Shown in pieces: positions 13,009 to 24,163 of a DNA stretch of 64,000 nt (position 1 is its first letter; every line of letters starts with the position of its first letter). The stretch covers positions 2,452,001-2,516,000 of the forward strand of contig NC_083379.1 of assembly GCF_031755915.1 (NCBI RefSeq), given 5' to 3'. Below the pieces are notes generated by a model that was not told the origin of the DNA, searched no databases, and saw only the letters and a list, made by a program, of their open reading frames with translations. The translations under genes were made by a program, and so were the position numbers. This stretch comes from Ziziphus jujuba. Its lineage: Eukaryota; Streptophyta; Magnoliopsida; Rosales; Rhamnaceae.

Positions 13009-14510
13009 TCATTGCTCATTACTTTGATTTCTTGAGTTTTGGGCATCCATCCACATATTTGAAGCAATTGTAGTTCTCCATTCATTAGCATTCTCTCGTT
13101 GTTGCTCTTGGCTTTCAAACAGCTCCTCAAAATTATTTTCTTCAGTTTTTTGTGTTAATAACGGTGATGGAGATTTATCATTTGGCTCTATCGAAAACTC
13201 ATTAGAGCGACATCCTTTGTGAAAAAGTTGTGCAATCCTGCACAAGTTAAAACTAGCTCTGCTTGTGTCTTAAATGGAAATGGAGGTGCAGACTTAAAAA
13301 TTGTGAATCTAGATTTGAATATACCAAATATCCTCTCAATTACATTTCTTAATGAAGAGTAATGTAGATTGAACAATTTGGCTACACTTTTGGGGTGACA
13401 GCCTGGACCAGAAAAACCTTGCAAATGATATCGAACCCCTCGAAATGGAGCTAAAAATTGTCGATGATTTGGAAATCCACAATCCACCAAAAAATATTTA
13501 TCTAAAAATATAAGATATTAATAATTAATTCATAAATATTATTTTTGTAAAAATTAGTACATATTGAAGAATATATATATATATATATATATAATAAAAT
13601 AATATATACCTTGTGGCATTTTAAGTCCATTCCTCCTTGATAAAGCATCATGTAGCAATTTTGAATCATGAGCTGAACCCTCCCATCCATTGAGTACGTA
13701 TATGAACTCTAATCAAAGTTACAAGTTGCTAATATTTTTTGTGAAGTTTTTCCATGGCGATTATGATAGCTACTTACATCGCAACCCTTTACTGTTGCTG
13801 GTATATGTGTGCCATCAATAGCTCCAATACAATTCTAAAAGAAATAATAAAATTTATAATTAACATAAAACATAAGGAGTTACAATAATAATTACAACAC
13901 TAATAATAACAAACCTATTACAATAATTATTATTATTACCAAAAAAATAAATAGGTAAAACATCCATTACTTACCTTGAAGTAAGGGTAAAATCTTGTAT
14001 GTTCTCTTATTTTACTTGGCACTGTAGATTTTGGTTTAACCATCATATCTGGTGCTATTGTGTTCAAGGCCCTCAAAATTTTATTGAAGTTTTTGCTCGT
14101 TGTAAAATATGATCGACTAAATATTTCTTGAGTCATACGATAGCGAGAATTTTGACCTATGATAAGTAAAAATGTTGCAAGCATTTCTTCAATGCAAATA
14201 AATCTTGTATCCTGCAAATGTGTTTTTTCTCTAATAATTTGACATAGCTTCAAAAATACATCCTATATAATTGTCGAAAATGATGAGCATCTTCTTTCAA
14301 TACTTTATGAATATAATTATACGCCTTAGGAGTGATTGGTCGTCAAGCCAGTGGACGTTCGATGTATCCATCACATATGCTAATCATTAGTGCACTTAAT
14401 ACCTCAAGTATTGCTTGTATTGCCAACAATATTAATTTAATGGTTTCATAAAATTCTCCTTCTTCTTGTGTATCTCTTTCTCCTACTTCTTCTCATTCCA
14501 TTTTCTCCAT
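13009..14510 (-). pseudogene. Harbinger DDE transposase (HARBI1-like), broken
   Basis: This is a transposase of the PIF/Harbinger (HARBI1-like, DDE_Tnp_4) family, which cuts and pastes the element. From 14510, a degenerate N terminus with stops leads into L-C-Q-I-I-R-E-K and the helix-turn-helix-like region E-E-M-L-A-T-F-L-L (from 14250). The first catalytic Asp is in C-I-G-A-I-D-G-T-H-I (near 13825), the second in [12 protein letters not shown] (near 13675), and the Glu in N-V-I-E-R-I-F-G (near 13340). Two introns are visible: the first has donor FK|GTAAGT near 13975 and an acceptor before N-C-I-G, the second lies near 13500-13610. A one-base loss near 13714, another shift near the C terminus and stops near the start make it a pseudogene. 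Confidence 0.88.
13571..13593. repeat. (TA)n microsatellite in a transposase intron
   Basis: About 11 TA units in the short intron between the second catalytic exon and the C-terminal exon of the Harbinger transposase. Confidence 0.85.
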
Positions 14511-14726
14511 TGATCTAAATCATAACATCAAATATTATTAGAAAAATATAAAGTGAAATAAAAATAATAATATCATGAAGGGGGAAAAAACTCTTTAATG
14601 AAAAATTCAATTCAGTACAAACTAAAAAATAAAGCAAAGGAAACAAATTTACTTAAACAAACTAGAGAAAAATATACCAAAACTAAAAACCTATTTCATA
14701 AAATAGTTAATAATATCCAAATAGCT

Positions 14727-14728
14727 AA

Positions 14729-14788
<60 letters not shown>

Positions 14789-14789
14789 T
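14727..14789. repeat. Interrupted (TA)n microsatellite
   Basis: About 60 bp of TA repeats broken by two AAA interruptions, upstream of the transposase start and close to the junction with the nested insert. Confidence 0.9.
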
Positions 14790-14833
14790 TTAACACTTAT
14801 TCCATATTAAATGATATCCATTCTAAGCGCTTT

Positions 14834-15205
14834 TGTGACAGCCTAGACCACTCGCATGAAAATTCTCTTACAACCCAGCTCTCAAGGTTTTAAAAGGCCT
14901 CTCAAGGGAAAGGTATCCACACCCATTTATAAGGAGTGTTTCGTTCTCCTTTCTAACCGACGTGGGACTTCACAATCCTCCCCCCTTGGGGTCCAGCGTC
15001 CTCGCTGGCACATCGATCCGAGTTCGGTTCTGATACCATCTGTGATAGCCCAGACCACCTGCATGAGATATTGTCCTATTCTGACCTGGGGAATCCTCTT
15101 ACAACCCAACCCTCAAGGTTTTAAAAGGCCCCTCAAAGGAAAGGTATCCACACCCACCTATAAGGAGTGTTTCATTCGCCTTTCCAACCAATGTGGGACT
15201 TCACA
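14834..15205 (-). mobile_element. TRIM (small non-coding LTR retrotransposon)
   Basis: This is a 372-bp element with two LTRs (14834-14974 and 15041-15205). On the minus strand each LTR begins TGTGAAGTCCCAC, and they end CTGTCACA (left copy) and CTATCACA (right copy). The internal part is only 66 bp and holds the two sites needed for reverse transcription: a tRNA-Met primer site (minus strand of 15028-15039, TGGTATCAGAAC) and a polypurine tract (minus strand of about 14977-14990, rich in G). There is no coding capacity, so it depends on another element's enzymes. The right LTR is 24 bp longer. No matching target duplication is visible, probably because the right flank was rearranged with the U6 fragment. 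Confidence 0.85.
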
Positions 15206-15209
15206 ATAG

Positions 15210-15255
15210 TTTGGACCATTTCTCGATTTATGCGTGTCATCCTTGTGCAGAGGCC

Positions 15256-15287
<32 letters not shown>

Positions 15288-15299
15288 TCAGATGTCCCC
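15210..15299 (-). pseudogene. U6 snRNA fragment, antisense to the adjoining pol
   Basis: The minus strand reads as plant U6 spliceosomal RNA from just after its 5' hairpin (GGGGACATC) to near its 3' end (AAATGGTCC). It includes the conserved GATACAGAGAAGATTAGCAT block that holds the ACAGAGA box. Against the plant U6 consensus from memory I count four changes in about 88 bases; three are C-to-T and one is G-to-A on the U6 strand. The first nine or so bases of U6 are missing, and there is no upstream element or TATA box in the position used by plant U6 genes. It is therefore a pseudogene or captured fragment. Its 5' end is fused directly to the integrase sequence at 15300. Confidence 0.87.
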
Positions 15300-16358
15300 C
15301 CTATTCCTGTACGGAAGTGGGAAGAACTCAAAATGGATTTTGTGTTCAAGTTTCCCTCTACACCTAGGAGATACAATGGCATTTGGGTGATCATTGATCG
15401 TCTTACCAAGTCGGCACACTTCTTATCGGTGCGAGAGCGTTTTTCATCAGAGAAATTGGCCCAGTTGTTTGTACAACATATTGTGAGTCTTCATGGAGTA
15501 CCGATCGCCATTGTATGGCAGAAGTTGGCTGATGCGTTAGGAGCAAGACTCAACTACAGTACCACCTTTCACCCGCAATCTAATGGACAAGCTGAGCACG
15601 CAATTCAGACATTAGAAGATATGTTAAGATCTTGTGTTATGCAATTTTGCGGAAGCTGGGATGAGCAACTGCCGCTAATAGAATTTGTTTATAATAATAG
15701 CTACCAAACGAGTATTGAGATGTCCCCATACGAGGCCTTATATGGGAGGCAATGTCGGACACCATTGTGCTGGAGTGAAGTAGGAGAAGAGAGACTCCTT
15801 GCGGCGAATAATGCGGTTGGATCTGAATGTTTACAGATGACCTTAGACAAGGTAAGGATCATCTGGGATCGGTTAAAGGCTGCCCAAAATCGACAGAAGA
15901 GTTACGCGGATGTGTGTAGGAAGGATTTGGAATTTGAAGTAGGAGATTGGATATTCTTAAAGTTATCCCCATGGAAGGGAGTAGTACACTTTGGTCGACG
16001 AGGTAAGCTGAGCCCTTGTTATATTGGGCCTTACGAGATTATGAAGAGGATTGGCCCTATGGAATATAGATTAGCATTGCCGGAAGAGCTAGTCCGAGTG
16101 CACAACGTATTTCATGTTTCGATGCTACGAAAATATATCGCAGACCCATCACATGTACTCGAGACTCCTAACATTGAGTTGAGGGAAGATCTATCATATG
16201 TGGAGCAACCAGTGTAGATTTTGGATCGCAAAGAGCAAGTGCTGCGTAACAAGACCATTCTTTTAGTTAAAGTCTCATGGTAAAATCACTTGGTCGAGGA
16301 AGCAATATGGGAGCCTGAGGCGCAGATGCGTGACCAGTACCCCTATCTGTTCCAATGA
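15300..16358 (+). pseudogene. Ty3/gypsy chromovirus pol, C-terminal half (integrase)
   Basis: The truncated pol begins inside the integrase at P-I-P-V-R-K-W-E, directly after the U6 fragment. It carries the first catalytic Asp ([11 protein letters not shown]) and the Glu (S-N-G-Q-A-E-H). An in-frame deletion between G-V-P-I-A-I-V and Q-K-L-A-D removes the usual S-D-R-D segment and so the middle Asp. After the core come the L-S-P-C-Y-I-G-P-Y-E-I and H-V-S-M-L-R-K-Y regions. After a stop at 16215-16217 comes a chromodomain-like tail (E-E-A-I-W-E-P-E-A-Q-M-R). Gag, protease, RT and RNase H are absent. The protein style and long LTR suggest a Tekay-like chromovirus (inference). Confidence 0.88.
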
Positions 16359-16401
16359 TGTGCAAAATTTCGAGGATGAAATTTTTGTAAGGGAGGAAGA
16401 T

Positions 16402-19400
16402 TGTAACACCCCGTCCCAAAGTACGTCGAAATTTTTGCACGTTGACCGAGATTGACTGTTGACCGAGAGGGTCAAAATGTTGACATTTTGTTATGGATGA
16501 AATTTTGTATTGATCGAAGCACCATTTCAAAGTACGTATCGTCCTGAATTCGTAGACTAGTAGCACGTCGAAATCAGAGCAACCGTTTGAAAGTTATGTG
16601 CGAGGCAAGTTACGGTCCAAGCTGTCCAAGGGTGCCAAGTTTGATTTTTTATTTATGTAGAATTTCGATTTGACTCTTATATGGTTGTAAAGTACTCATC
16701 GATACGAGTCTATAGACTAGGGGCACGTCTAATTTGGACACCAGGTTAAAAAGTTATAGACTTGCAAAGTTTTTCTGATACAATATTATTTTATATTATT
16801 TTTAATTAAATGGTGTTATTGTGAAAAGTGCACGCCACATGTCAAGCCCTTAGCCTGTCCTGTGTATGCACAATGGCACCCACGCGATGGCTTCTTATTG
16901 ACTTAAACCCGTGTGTGAGCCACGTGACCGGAGAGAAAAAGAGAGAGAGAGAGAGGGGAGGAGAGAGAGAGAGAAGCCACCACCCACGGCCACTCTCCGT
17001 TCACCATCCTCTGCCCCTTTCACCTGTACACGCGCCCAACCACCACCTTGCCCCTTCCATTTCCGGCTGGCCCACCAAATCTCGCAGCCATTGGACCACT
17101 GACGCGCCCAGATCGGAGCATTTTGTGGCAGCGGCGTCGAAAACTTCCCACTTAGATTTCTCCCCGATCTGGCCTTCGTTTGCCTCACTGCCAGTCCCAT
17201 CCATTCGCCCATCCTTCGATCTACATCTCTTCCAAAAATCATGACCAATAGCCACCGGACGTGCCGCCGGCGGTGATGGGTTCCAATGACCACGGTTGCT
17301 CGTTGGCAAATCGACTTTCCGGCGAGTTTCCAGTTGCACCGCCCATCCTTTCCCACTAGTTTCAGCCCCCTGAACCCATATCTGAGGTCGGTTTCCCCCA
17401 ACTCACGGCGGTTTGTGAGATCCGAGGATCCAAAATCTGACACCTTTCCGACGAGATTCCGGCCACCTCGAGTCCGATCTCCGAAAAATGAGACCAGATT
17501 CGTAATCCTCGTTTCACAAGCTTGGATTCGGTATATCAATCATAAATTTTGGTTGTCGTTTGTGTTCGCTCCCCGGGTAACCATTTGGGAGTTACCCGAT
17601 TAAAATATTAAAATAATTAGTTTTTTGTATTGTGGATATTTTAGGTGCACGTGTAGGTAGTGGAGTTGATCCTGCAGAGGATCTCAATTGATACACATGC
17701 TTAAAGTGAGTGAACCACCTTTAAAATTATTTTGAGGTGATTAATTATATTTATTTTATGTTAATTTAATATTTAGAAAATTTGCTCATATGATGGAATT
17801 TATTTATAACTGTGGTAAATTGTACTATCAATTTCGGTAATTTCTATATATATATATGCTTATTGATGCTAAATGAAAGTTTGGTTTATTAAGAAATTCT
17901 TGATTATTATTATTGTGATTTAATTGAATTTATTATGCATGAGCAAGGTGTTTTCATTTAATTAATTGTATTTGGATTTTAATTTTATTTTTGGGTATGA
18001 TTCGATTTTAAATATTTTAAGAAAAATATTAGTTTAAGTTTGGTGCTTTTAAATTATATAATTGTGCCCTTGAAATATTATTTGATTGATTTTATGATTT
18101 GGAAAAAGTTATTTGTATATTATTATTGATGGATCTATGTTGGAGATATTAAAGAAAAATGTGAGAATATGAATTTGAAAAGTGATATAATTCCCACGGT
18201 GAGTTTTGGAAAAATAATTTTTAAAATAATATGGTTATTTGTTTTAGACGTACTGATACAGTATTGGTGTTCTGTACTGTGTATGTGGATAAGCGTGTAA
18301 GTTATAATGTCTCCCGTGAGTTGCCATCGGACTGAGGATAGGCAAGTTTGATATTGGCCATAAGCCGCCCCTTCCATGTCTGGGATGACGGTTTAAGCAG
18401 CAGCACTGTCGGGATACCGAAGCGACCGTATACAAGTTTTTTTCTTTAACCTCCCACCAGACGGTGCTCGGGATGCTGGGTATCGTAGGGTATTACTGGT
18501 ATATAGTGTGGTGCGTCAAGTATTATTTTTCAGATATAAATTTCAAATCCTAAAGTTTTAAAGCCGTATTTAAATTAAATGTATTTAATTTGTTTTATCA
18601 CCTATTTCAATTTAGTATTTTCTAAAATGTATTTATTCATATTTTATGTCTCTTATTTTAAATTAATATTTTTAAAATGCATTTTGCCATATTTTTATTA
18701 TATAGATTGATAGCATATTTCAAAACGAATTTTATAATATTTTTTTTTACCACTTATTTTACATGATCATTTGTAATTATTTGAATTATATTGTTGACAC
18801 TGTTTATTTTAGTTTATTAAATCAAATGTTATGAATTATATATTGAATTTCACTTTTATGTTATATTTCTTTAATGCAAGTATTCTAAATTTATTTTATT
18901 ATATTTTACTATATTTTATTTGTCTTTTGATTATTTAAATTTTTATTAAATTAATTATTCCTTGATTTTTGGAGCATAAAATATTGGGTTTTGTGAAAAT
19001 GTTTTAAAAGGAAAATTTTTCCAACGGAGTGAATGGTGAGGGTTTTGAGAGAAAATATTATTTTCAATTAATTATTATTTATTTACTTATTTATTCTTAA
19101 TTAATCAAGTGTACTATGATTATCGTTACTATTATAATTATATAGTAGATAGGGTCACTCACTGAGATGATTAACATCTCATATTTCTTAAATCTGTTCC
19201 CCTAGGTACAAGGATTGGTAGACGTTCGTCCAGAGCGAGCTTGACCTTCGTTGCTGTCGTATTTCGAAAAATTCTCTTTCTTTCCATCTATTTCTATTGT
19301 AATATTTCTTTCCATCCTTTGTTGTATAACTTTCATACTTAATTGTACCCTATAATGTTCTGTATACTGTATTGGATATATTTTATTAAATACTGCATTA

Positions 19401-19629
19401 GTTCCCCGTTTAATTTATGGAAGTGCTGTTTATTGTGGAATTAAATTGTAGTAAGGTGGAGGAATAAAGCGGTATATATATAGAAGTGTGTTTTCAGTGC
19501 AGGAAAATTGTGTAAGTCCAATCCTTAGGGGAGGTTCTGCCAGATTTTCCATTGGAAGGTCCGGTAGGGTTTTCTTGGGACCAGGATTTGTCTAGGGTTC
19601 CAGTGAGGGATCTTGGACTGGTCCTGACA
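16402..19629 (+). repeat. Chromovirus 3' LTR (about 3.2 kb)
   Basis: The LTR begins TGTAACACCCCGTCCC directly after a purine-rich tract (GGGAGGAAGA at 16391-16400) and ends GGTCCTGACA. It belongs to the same family as the solo LTRs at 36782-39858 and 54243-57255. Open frames inside it (for example around 16895-17539) are in its GC-rich, CT-repeat part and differ between copies, so they are not genes. No partner 5' LTR exists in the window. Confidence 0.85.
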
Positions 19630-20701
19630 GCTCTTCAGGTAACATCTTCAAAAATGCATCTTTGACTCCCATTTTCTGAATCAACGCAAGAGCTTTATAG
19701 TGATCACGATTATCTAAATTTGGAGTCTCTTTAATAGCATTCCAAATATCATTTTTCTTCTCTTTTTCACTAATTTCCTTGTCCTTTCTCTCCATTAGGC
19801 TACACATTCCTCAAATTTTAGTGGCAATTTTTCCAATTGAATCCAAACCATAAAAAAGTTTTTCTTGAATATCAACTCGAGTAGCATTCTGATCAAATGA
19901 ACGAGTATTCCCTTCATATTCACTTCTAGTTCGTTTTCTTTGAACAATATTTTCCATGCGAGCTTCTAAATTTGCATCGAGCTCTGACATTGATGGTTCA
20001 TTATGTCTGGGTGAAGGTACTTGGTATGATGGATCAAGTTGAGTTTGCACGTATACCTCGTTAATCTCATTACATAGTCATCTATCCTAACATGTGTACT
20101 TTCATCTTGCCTATAAATTATGGCATTTGTATCATCTCCCAATCCAATAGAGTTTTTTCCAATGGCAGTTCCATTTTCAACCGCAATTTTCAAATCCTCA
20201 AAATCAACAAAAGTGTCTGTTCGAAGGTATTTCTAGTTTGGATGAGACTGACAAATAAAAAATAAAAAATAAATAAATATAAAATTATGTGAGCATATAA
20301 AAATACTAAAGAATATACAAGATATAATATAAATTACATTCTTATGAAAACTTATAATCTCACCTTAAAATAATTATCCCATATTTCATCTGTAGCAGTG
20401 AATCTTTCTGTGGCTGCATCCATCCAAAACTAGAGTTGAAACGCATAAGTTGAGAAGATGTTTGATAACGCATTTTAAACCATTTCAATCGACTCTGATA
20501 CTGAGTATAATTCTTATTCCACGCAAGTGCTTCATTAAGCTTAAGAAGTATCTTGCTTTCCATAGTTAGTTTGCTAAATACACCATTACTGTCATGCCAT
20601 CCACGATTAGCAGCATCAACCATCAGTTCCAACAACATATTATTTTCTTGTGAGGTCCATATGTTATATGCAGTTTTATCTTTTCATTGTGAATCTCTCA
20701 T
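19630..20701 (-). pseudogene. Harbinger MYB/SANT-like partner protein, broken
   Basis: This is the second protein of the PIF/Harbinger element, a MYB/SANT-like (Myb_DNA-bind_3 type) protein thought to help bind the transposon ends. From 20701: a TGA a few codons in, then the domain W-T-S-Q-E-N-N-M-L-L-E-L, G-W-H-D-S-N-G-V-F-S-K and Y-Q-S-R-L-K-W-F-K. A one-base loss after F-G-W precedes D-E-I-W-D-N-Y-F-K. A short intron (about 20230-20365) follows. Exon 2 holds G-I-G-L-G-D-D-like acidic sequence and a conserved C-terminal part ending L-P-E-E-L. There is a further one-base shift near 20070 and a stop near 19810. The last codons are cut by the chromovirus LTR at 19629. Confidence 0.83.
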
Positions 20702-23454
20702 TGTAATAATGAATATCTAAATATAAAACCCATGAATAGTTGCAACTCATGTTTATATATATATATATATATTATAAATTAAGCATATAATAAACAAGAT
20801 CAAGATCTTCACATTCCAATTCAAACTAATCCAAACACCCATAAAAAATATACAAGGAAGTTAGCTCAACTAATCAAGATTCTATATTTCAAAGTGGAAA
20901 ATTAAAAACACCCAAAAATCAAAACATAATATCGATATTTATATAAAGGAGGAGTCAATATATGAAATAAATTATCCTACCATATCTCTGGGAAATTTTA
21001 TCAAATATATTTTATGTATGTGTATATATATATATTGGCAGCCACACGTACATATTGTTGACTGCATGAAGCAGTGGACAAACTTAGTTCTGTTAAGAGC
21101 TTTTTAACTAACCTTTTTTTCATTTTAACATGGGGCATGGACATCCTTCAAGAAATAATCAAAGCATCCAATAACATATGTTAGCTAGGTACAAAGTAAT
21201 CCAGTCTAAATAGCAGCAAAAACACTCAAATACCTATTGCTTATCGGAGATAATAATATCAAACTTGCCAGGCAACTAAATCAAACTACGAACCCCCACT
21301 CCAATATAAACATTACTATATAAACATGGAAAACATCTTGACCAAGAACATAGAGATTGATGATAATTTGATTCTCATAGACAAACAAAGCTATATCAAA
21401 CATAGGCAATGGCAAGCTATACTTGCATGCATACATGGTGAACATATTCTACTATACATTTTCTTCCTAAAAAAATCCATAATCCTCATGAAAAAGTACA
21501 ATAATTACAAGAATTTTCCCTAGGCGATCTCTCTATGGCTTGCATATGCTAGTTAAGAGCAACCAACCACCTAGTAGCTAGTCAGAGCATGAAAACAAGA
21601 GATCTAAACTTAAATAATTAATGTAAAATATAGTGAACATGTATATACTAGTTACAACTAATTAATAATATTAAAAAAAATTTCCATGAATAAAACAAGA
21701 ATTTTATTAATAAAAAATTACAAAGACTCCATACTCCCGAACTTCAAAACATCTTAGGTCCATAGTCCCAAACTTTAAAACATGGTATTAGCATAGTCCA
21801 CACTCCCATACTTTCAAACAGCTCAACATACTTTATCAAATTGGAGAAAGTTGAGCAGAAAAGGTTACTAGACACCAAAAGAACACCACTCTTTTAATCA
21901 GACACCCAAACTTTTTGCCAATTGGAATTTGAGAAATGTTATAGAGAACAATGTACTTTGAATAACTTAATTCCCTGTATGAATCCTAAGGCTACAAGCT
22001 GTATATGTATATATATATATATATATATATAAATATATGTAAATACATAGGAGTTTATCATTAGAGCTATTGGAACTAAAAACCTCGTGTTACTCCACAT
22101 TGTCTTATTTACAATTTCATTTTGGATTATACAAAGAACTAAGCACTAAGCGGCAACTTTCATATCATTGGAACCATTTATTTGTTATGTCTCCATTCCC
22201 AATATTATATTCCTCTCTCTCCCAATATTCCCCATTAACTATATATTGATGGAACCCATTCATTACAAAAAAGCAACATCTCAAATGGAGATAATAAATT
22301 CAAGGGAAATTTCACAAATAGAATTAAACAGCAACATAAATATCATCTGGCAGGACACCACTTATTTATTAAGCCTTAAAAATTAGAAATGGCTTCTGAG
22401 AAGCCATAAGAACACTAGTATATATGGAACCATCCTCATCCTTACTAGGAGAAGTCCTAATGTATACTTTATTCTTTGTTTAAGAATATTGAACAAGATG
22501 CAATCCAAGTGTGAGATATAGATTATAAATTTTGTTTCAATTTCATATATGATATCTTTTATATATGAATCCGGCCGGGTTAGAGGCTTCCTCTAATCTT
22601 TTTTTTCTTTGTATTTTACATATATTTAAGGAGTCAAATCAAACTTTTATATATATTATATTAAATAAAATTAAATCAATTACTTTTTGTTTTGACATGG
22701 GTTGAAGGCTTCTACAGTTATGTGTCTACATATATTTAAGGAGTCAAATCAAACTTTTATATATATTATATTAAATAAAATTAAATCAATTACTTTTTGT
22801 TTTAACATGGGTTGAAGGCTTCTACAGGCTTTCTACAGTTATGTTTCTGCATAGGCTTTCTAGAGTTATTTTTCTACATAGGCTTCCTACATATGTTCAA
22901 GAAGTCAAATCAAATTTTTATATATATTATATTAAAAAATAAAGTTAAACCAATTTCTTTTCTTTTATTCTTCTTTATGTTTTTGAAGAACAACAGACTC
23001 TAACACATACAATGCATAAAGAAAAAAAAGAAAAAATTGAATCATACTCAAAAGTAAGGAAGCACATGGAGAGAGCCCACAGGCAAGCTTGTCTTATTGG
23101 TTGCCGTCAGCCTGTCTATTTCGTCTGGCAGTTCGTCTAGCTTTGTCCTTCTGTTCTTTGTTCAGTCTCAATGCAGTGTCTCCTTCGGTTTTAAAATCTG
23201 ATGAAATTTATAGGGTGGAGGCTAGATTTGTGAAAGCCTTAGGTATTTCTATCTAGCATCTTAAAATCCAGAAATCCATTAATTTGTAAAATCCTTCCAA
23301 GTTAATGACTTTTTGAATACCAATAGACTTTTATAGACTTTTAAAAAGTCATAATTGAATACCATCAAATTTATATGGATTCTATAAAAATCTGAATTGA
23401 ATACCATAATATTTTAATAGATTCCATAAAAATCTTAATTGAATACCTTTAGAC
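20702..23454. other. Harbinger non-coding interior
   Basis: This AT-rich sequence lies between the MYB-like gene and the right terminal repeat. It holds (TA)n runs near 20755-20772 and 22006-22031 and a 110-bp tandem repeat (22617-22960). The short frames at 21326 and 22168 lack codon structure or similarity and are not called as genes. Confidence 0.6.
22617..22960 (+). repeat. 110-bp tandem repeat, about 2.7 copies
   Basis: The units start at 22617, 22727 and 22888. Each begins TACATAT and contains GGAGTCAAATCAAAC or a near match, then a TTATATATATTATATTAAA core. The first two copies are almost identical. The third is diverged and partial, after a short spacer of CTACATAGGCTT-like repeats. 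Confidence 0.82.
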
Positions 23455-23492
23455 TTTTAAAATATATTAAAATCCTAAGTGAATACACTCCC
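23455..23492 (-). repeat. Harbinger right terminal inverted repeat
   Basis: This is the reverse complement of the left end. Further diverged copies of the GGTATTCAATT motif (minus strand) lie inward between 23280 and 23454, a usual subterminal pattern for this superfamily. Confidence 0.78.
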
Positions 23493-24163
23493 AAAGATTG
23501 TCAGTGATGTCATAGTGATGTTAATGAACCTTGTCAAAATTACAAGATATAGAGATTTGATAAAAAATTGGAAGGAGAAAATCCAAGAAGGAAATATAAA
23601 AAGTACATGGTCTGCCCACCTACCAAAATATTAATAGCACACATATATATAACATAACGAGGATAGAGAAAGTCCACTTTCCTCTTTCTCCCTCAATGAC
23701 CAATTCAAATAAAAAATATACACAACTGTACATACAATATGAAATCGTGTCTATGATTATTCATAATTTCATATTTTCTTTTTAACTTATATATGTATGC
23801 ACACACATAAGGGAGGATAAAACCTAATTCTAGCATATAAATAGACACTTGGTTCAAAAATAAAATCTTGTAATTTGATCGTTCTTTTAAAGGTTAATAC
23901 TTTTTTTGAAATCTTATCAAGCATATTCTAATCTCCTAAAGATACCAAAGGTGAGAAACTTACACTAACCAAGTAGAGAAAAAAGTTTTCTACTTTTTTT
24001 TCTTAGTTTCTCCCTTTCAAACTTTCAATTCAAAAATAAATAAGAGAGAAGCTGGATGGCAAAAAAAGAGTGAAATTTTATTTCACAAAAATAAAATATA
24101 TGTAGTGCACCAAATTAAAAATCATCTATGAAATTGTGCTCCGGAATATCAAGCAACAAGCAA
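23493..24163 (-). other. HKT copy 2 intron 1, middle segment
   Basis: From about 23615 this matches intron 1 of copy 3 (50733-51262) closely, which shows that it is HKT intron and not transposon. Bases 23493-23615 are not found in copy 3. No gene is seen. Confidence 0.72.

Larger units (their letters stand above)
12457..23492 (-). mobile_element. PIF/Harbinger DNA transposon with nested insertions
   Basis: The ends are inverted repeats: the left end (GTGTATTCAATTAGGATTTT at 12461) and the minus strand of the right end (GTGTATTCACTTAGGATTTT) match for about 35 bp. Diverged GGTATTCAATT-type subterminal repeats follow on the right side. The flanks TAA (left) and AAA (right) could be a worn 3-bp target duplication. 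The element carries the two proteins expected of the superfamily, a DDE transposase (13009-14510) and a MYB/SANT-like partner (19630-20701), both on the minus strand and both broken. A TRIM, a U6 fragment and a truncated chromovirus (14834-19629) lie between them and cut into the second gene. The element sits in intron 1 of HKT copy 2 and is absent from copies 1 and 3 as far as visible. Confidence 0.85.

Noticed and set aside
15210..15299. Working U6 gene
   Set aside because: It lacks the U6 5' end and any upstream element or TATA box, and carries several substitutions.
14927..15409. Open frames crossing the TRIM and U6 region
   Set aside because: They are composed of TRIM LTR and antisense U6 sequence. 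The TRIM is non-coding, and the plus-strand frame becomes integrase only from 15300.
16828..17603. Open frames up to 214 codons
   Set aside because: They lie wholly inside the chromovirus 3' LTR, with Arg/Glu-rich or Ser/Pro-rich composition caused by GA/CT repeats. There is no start context or conservation.
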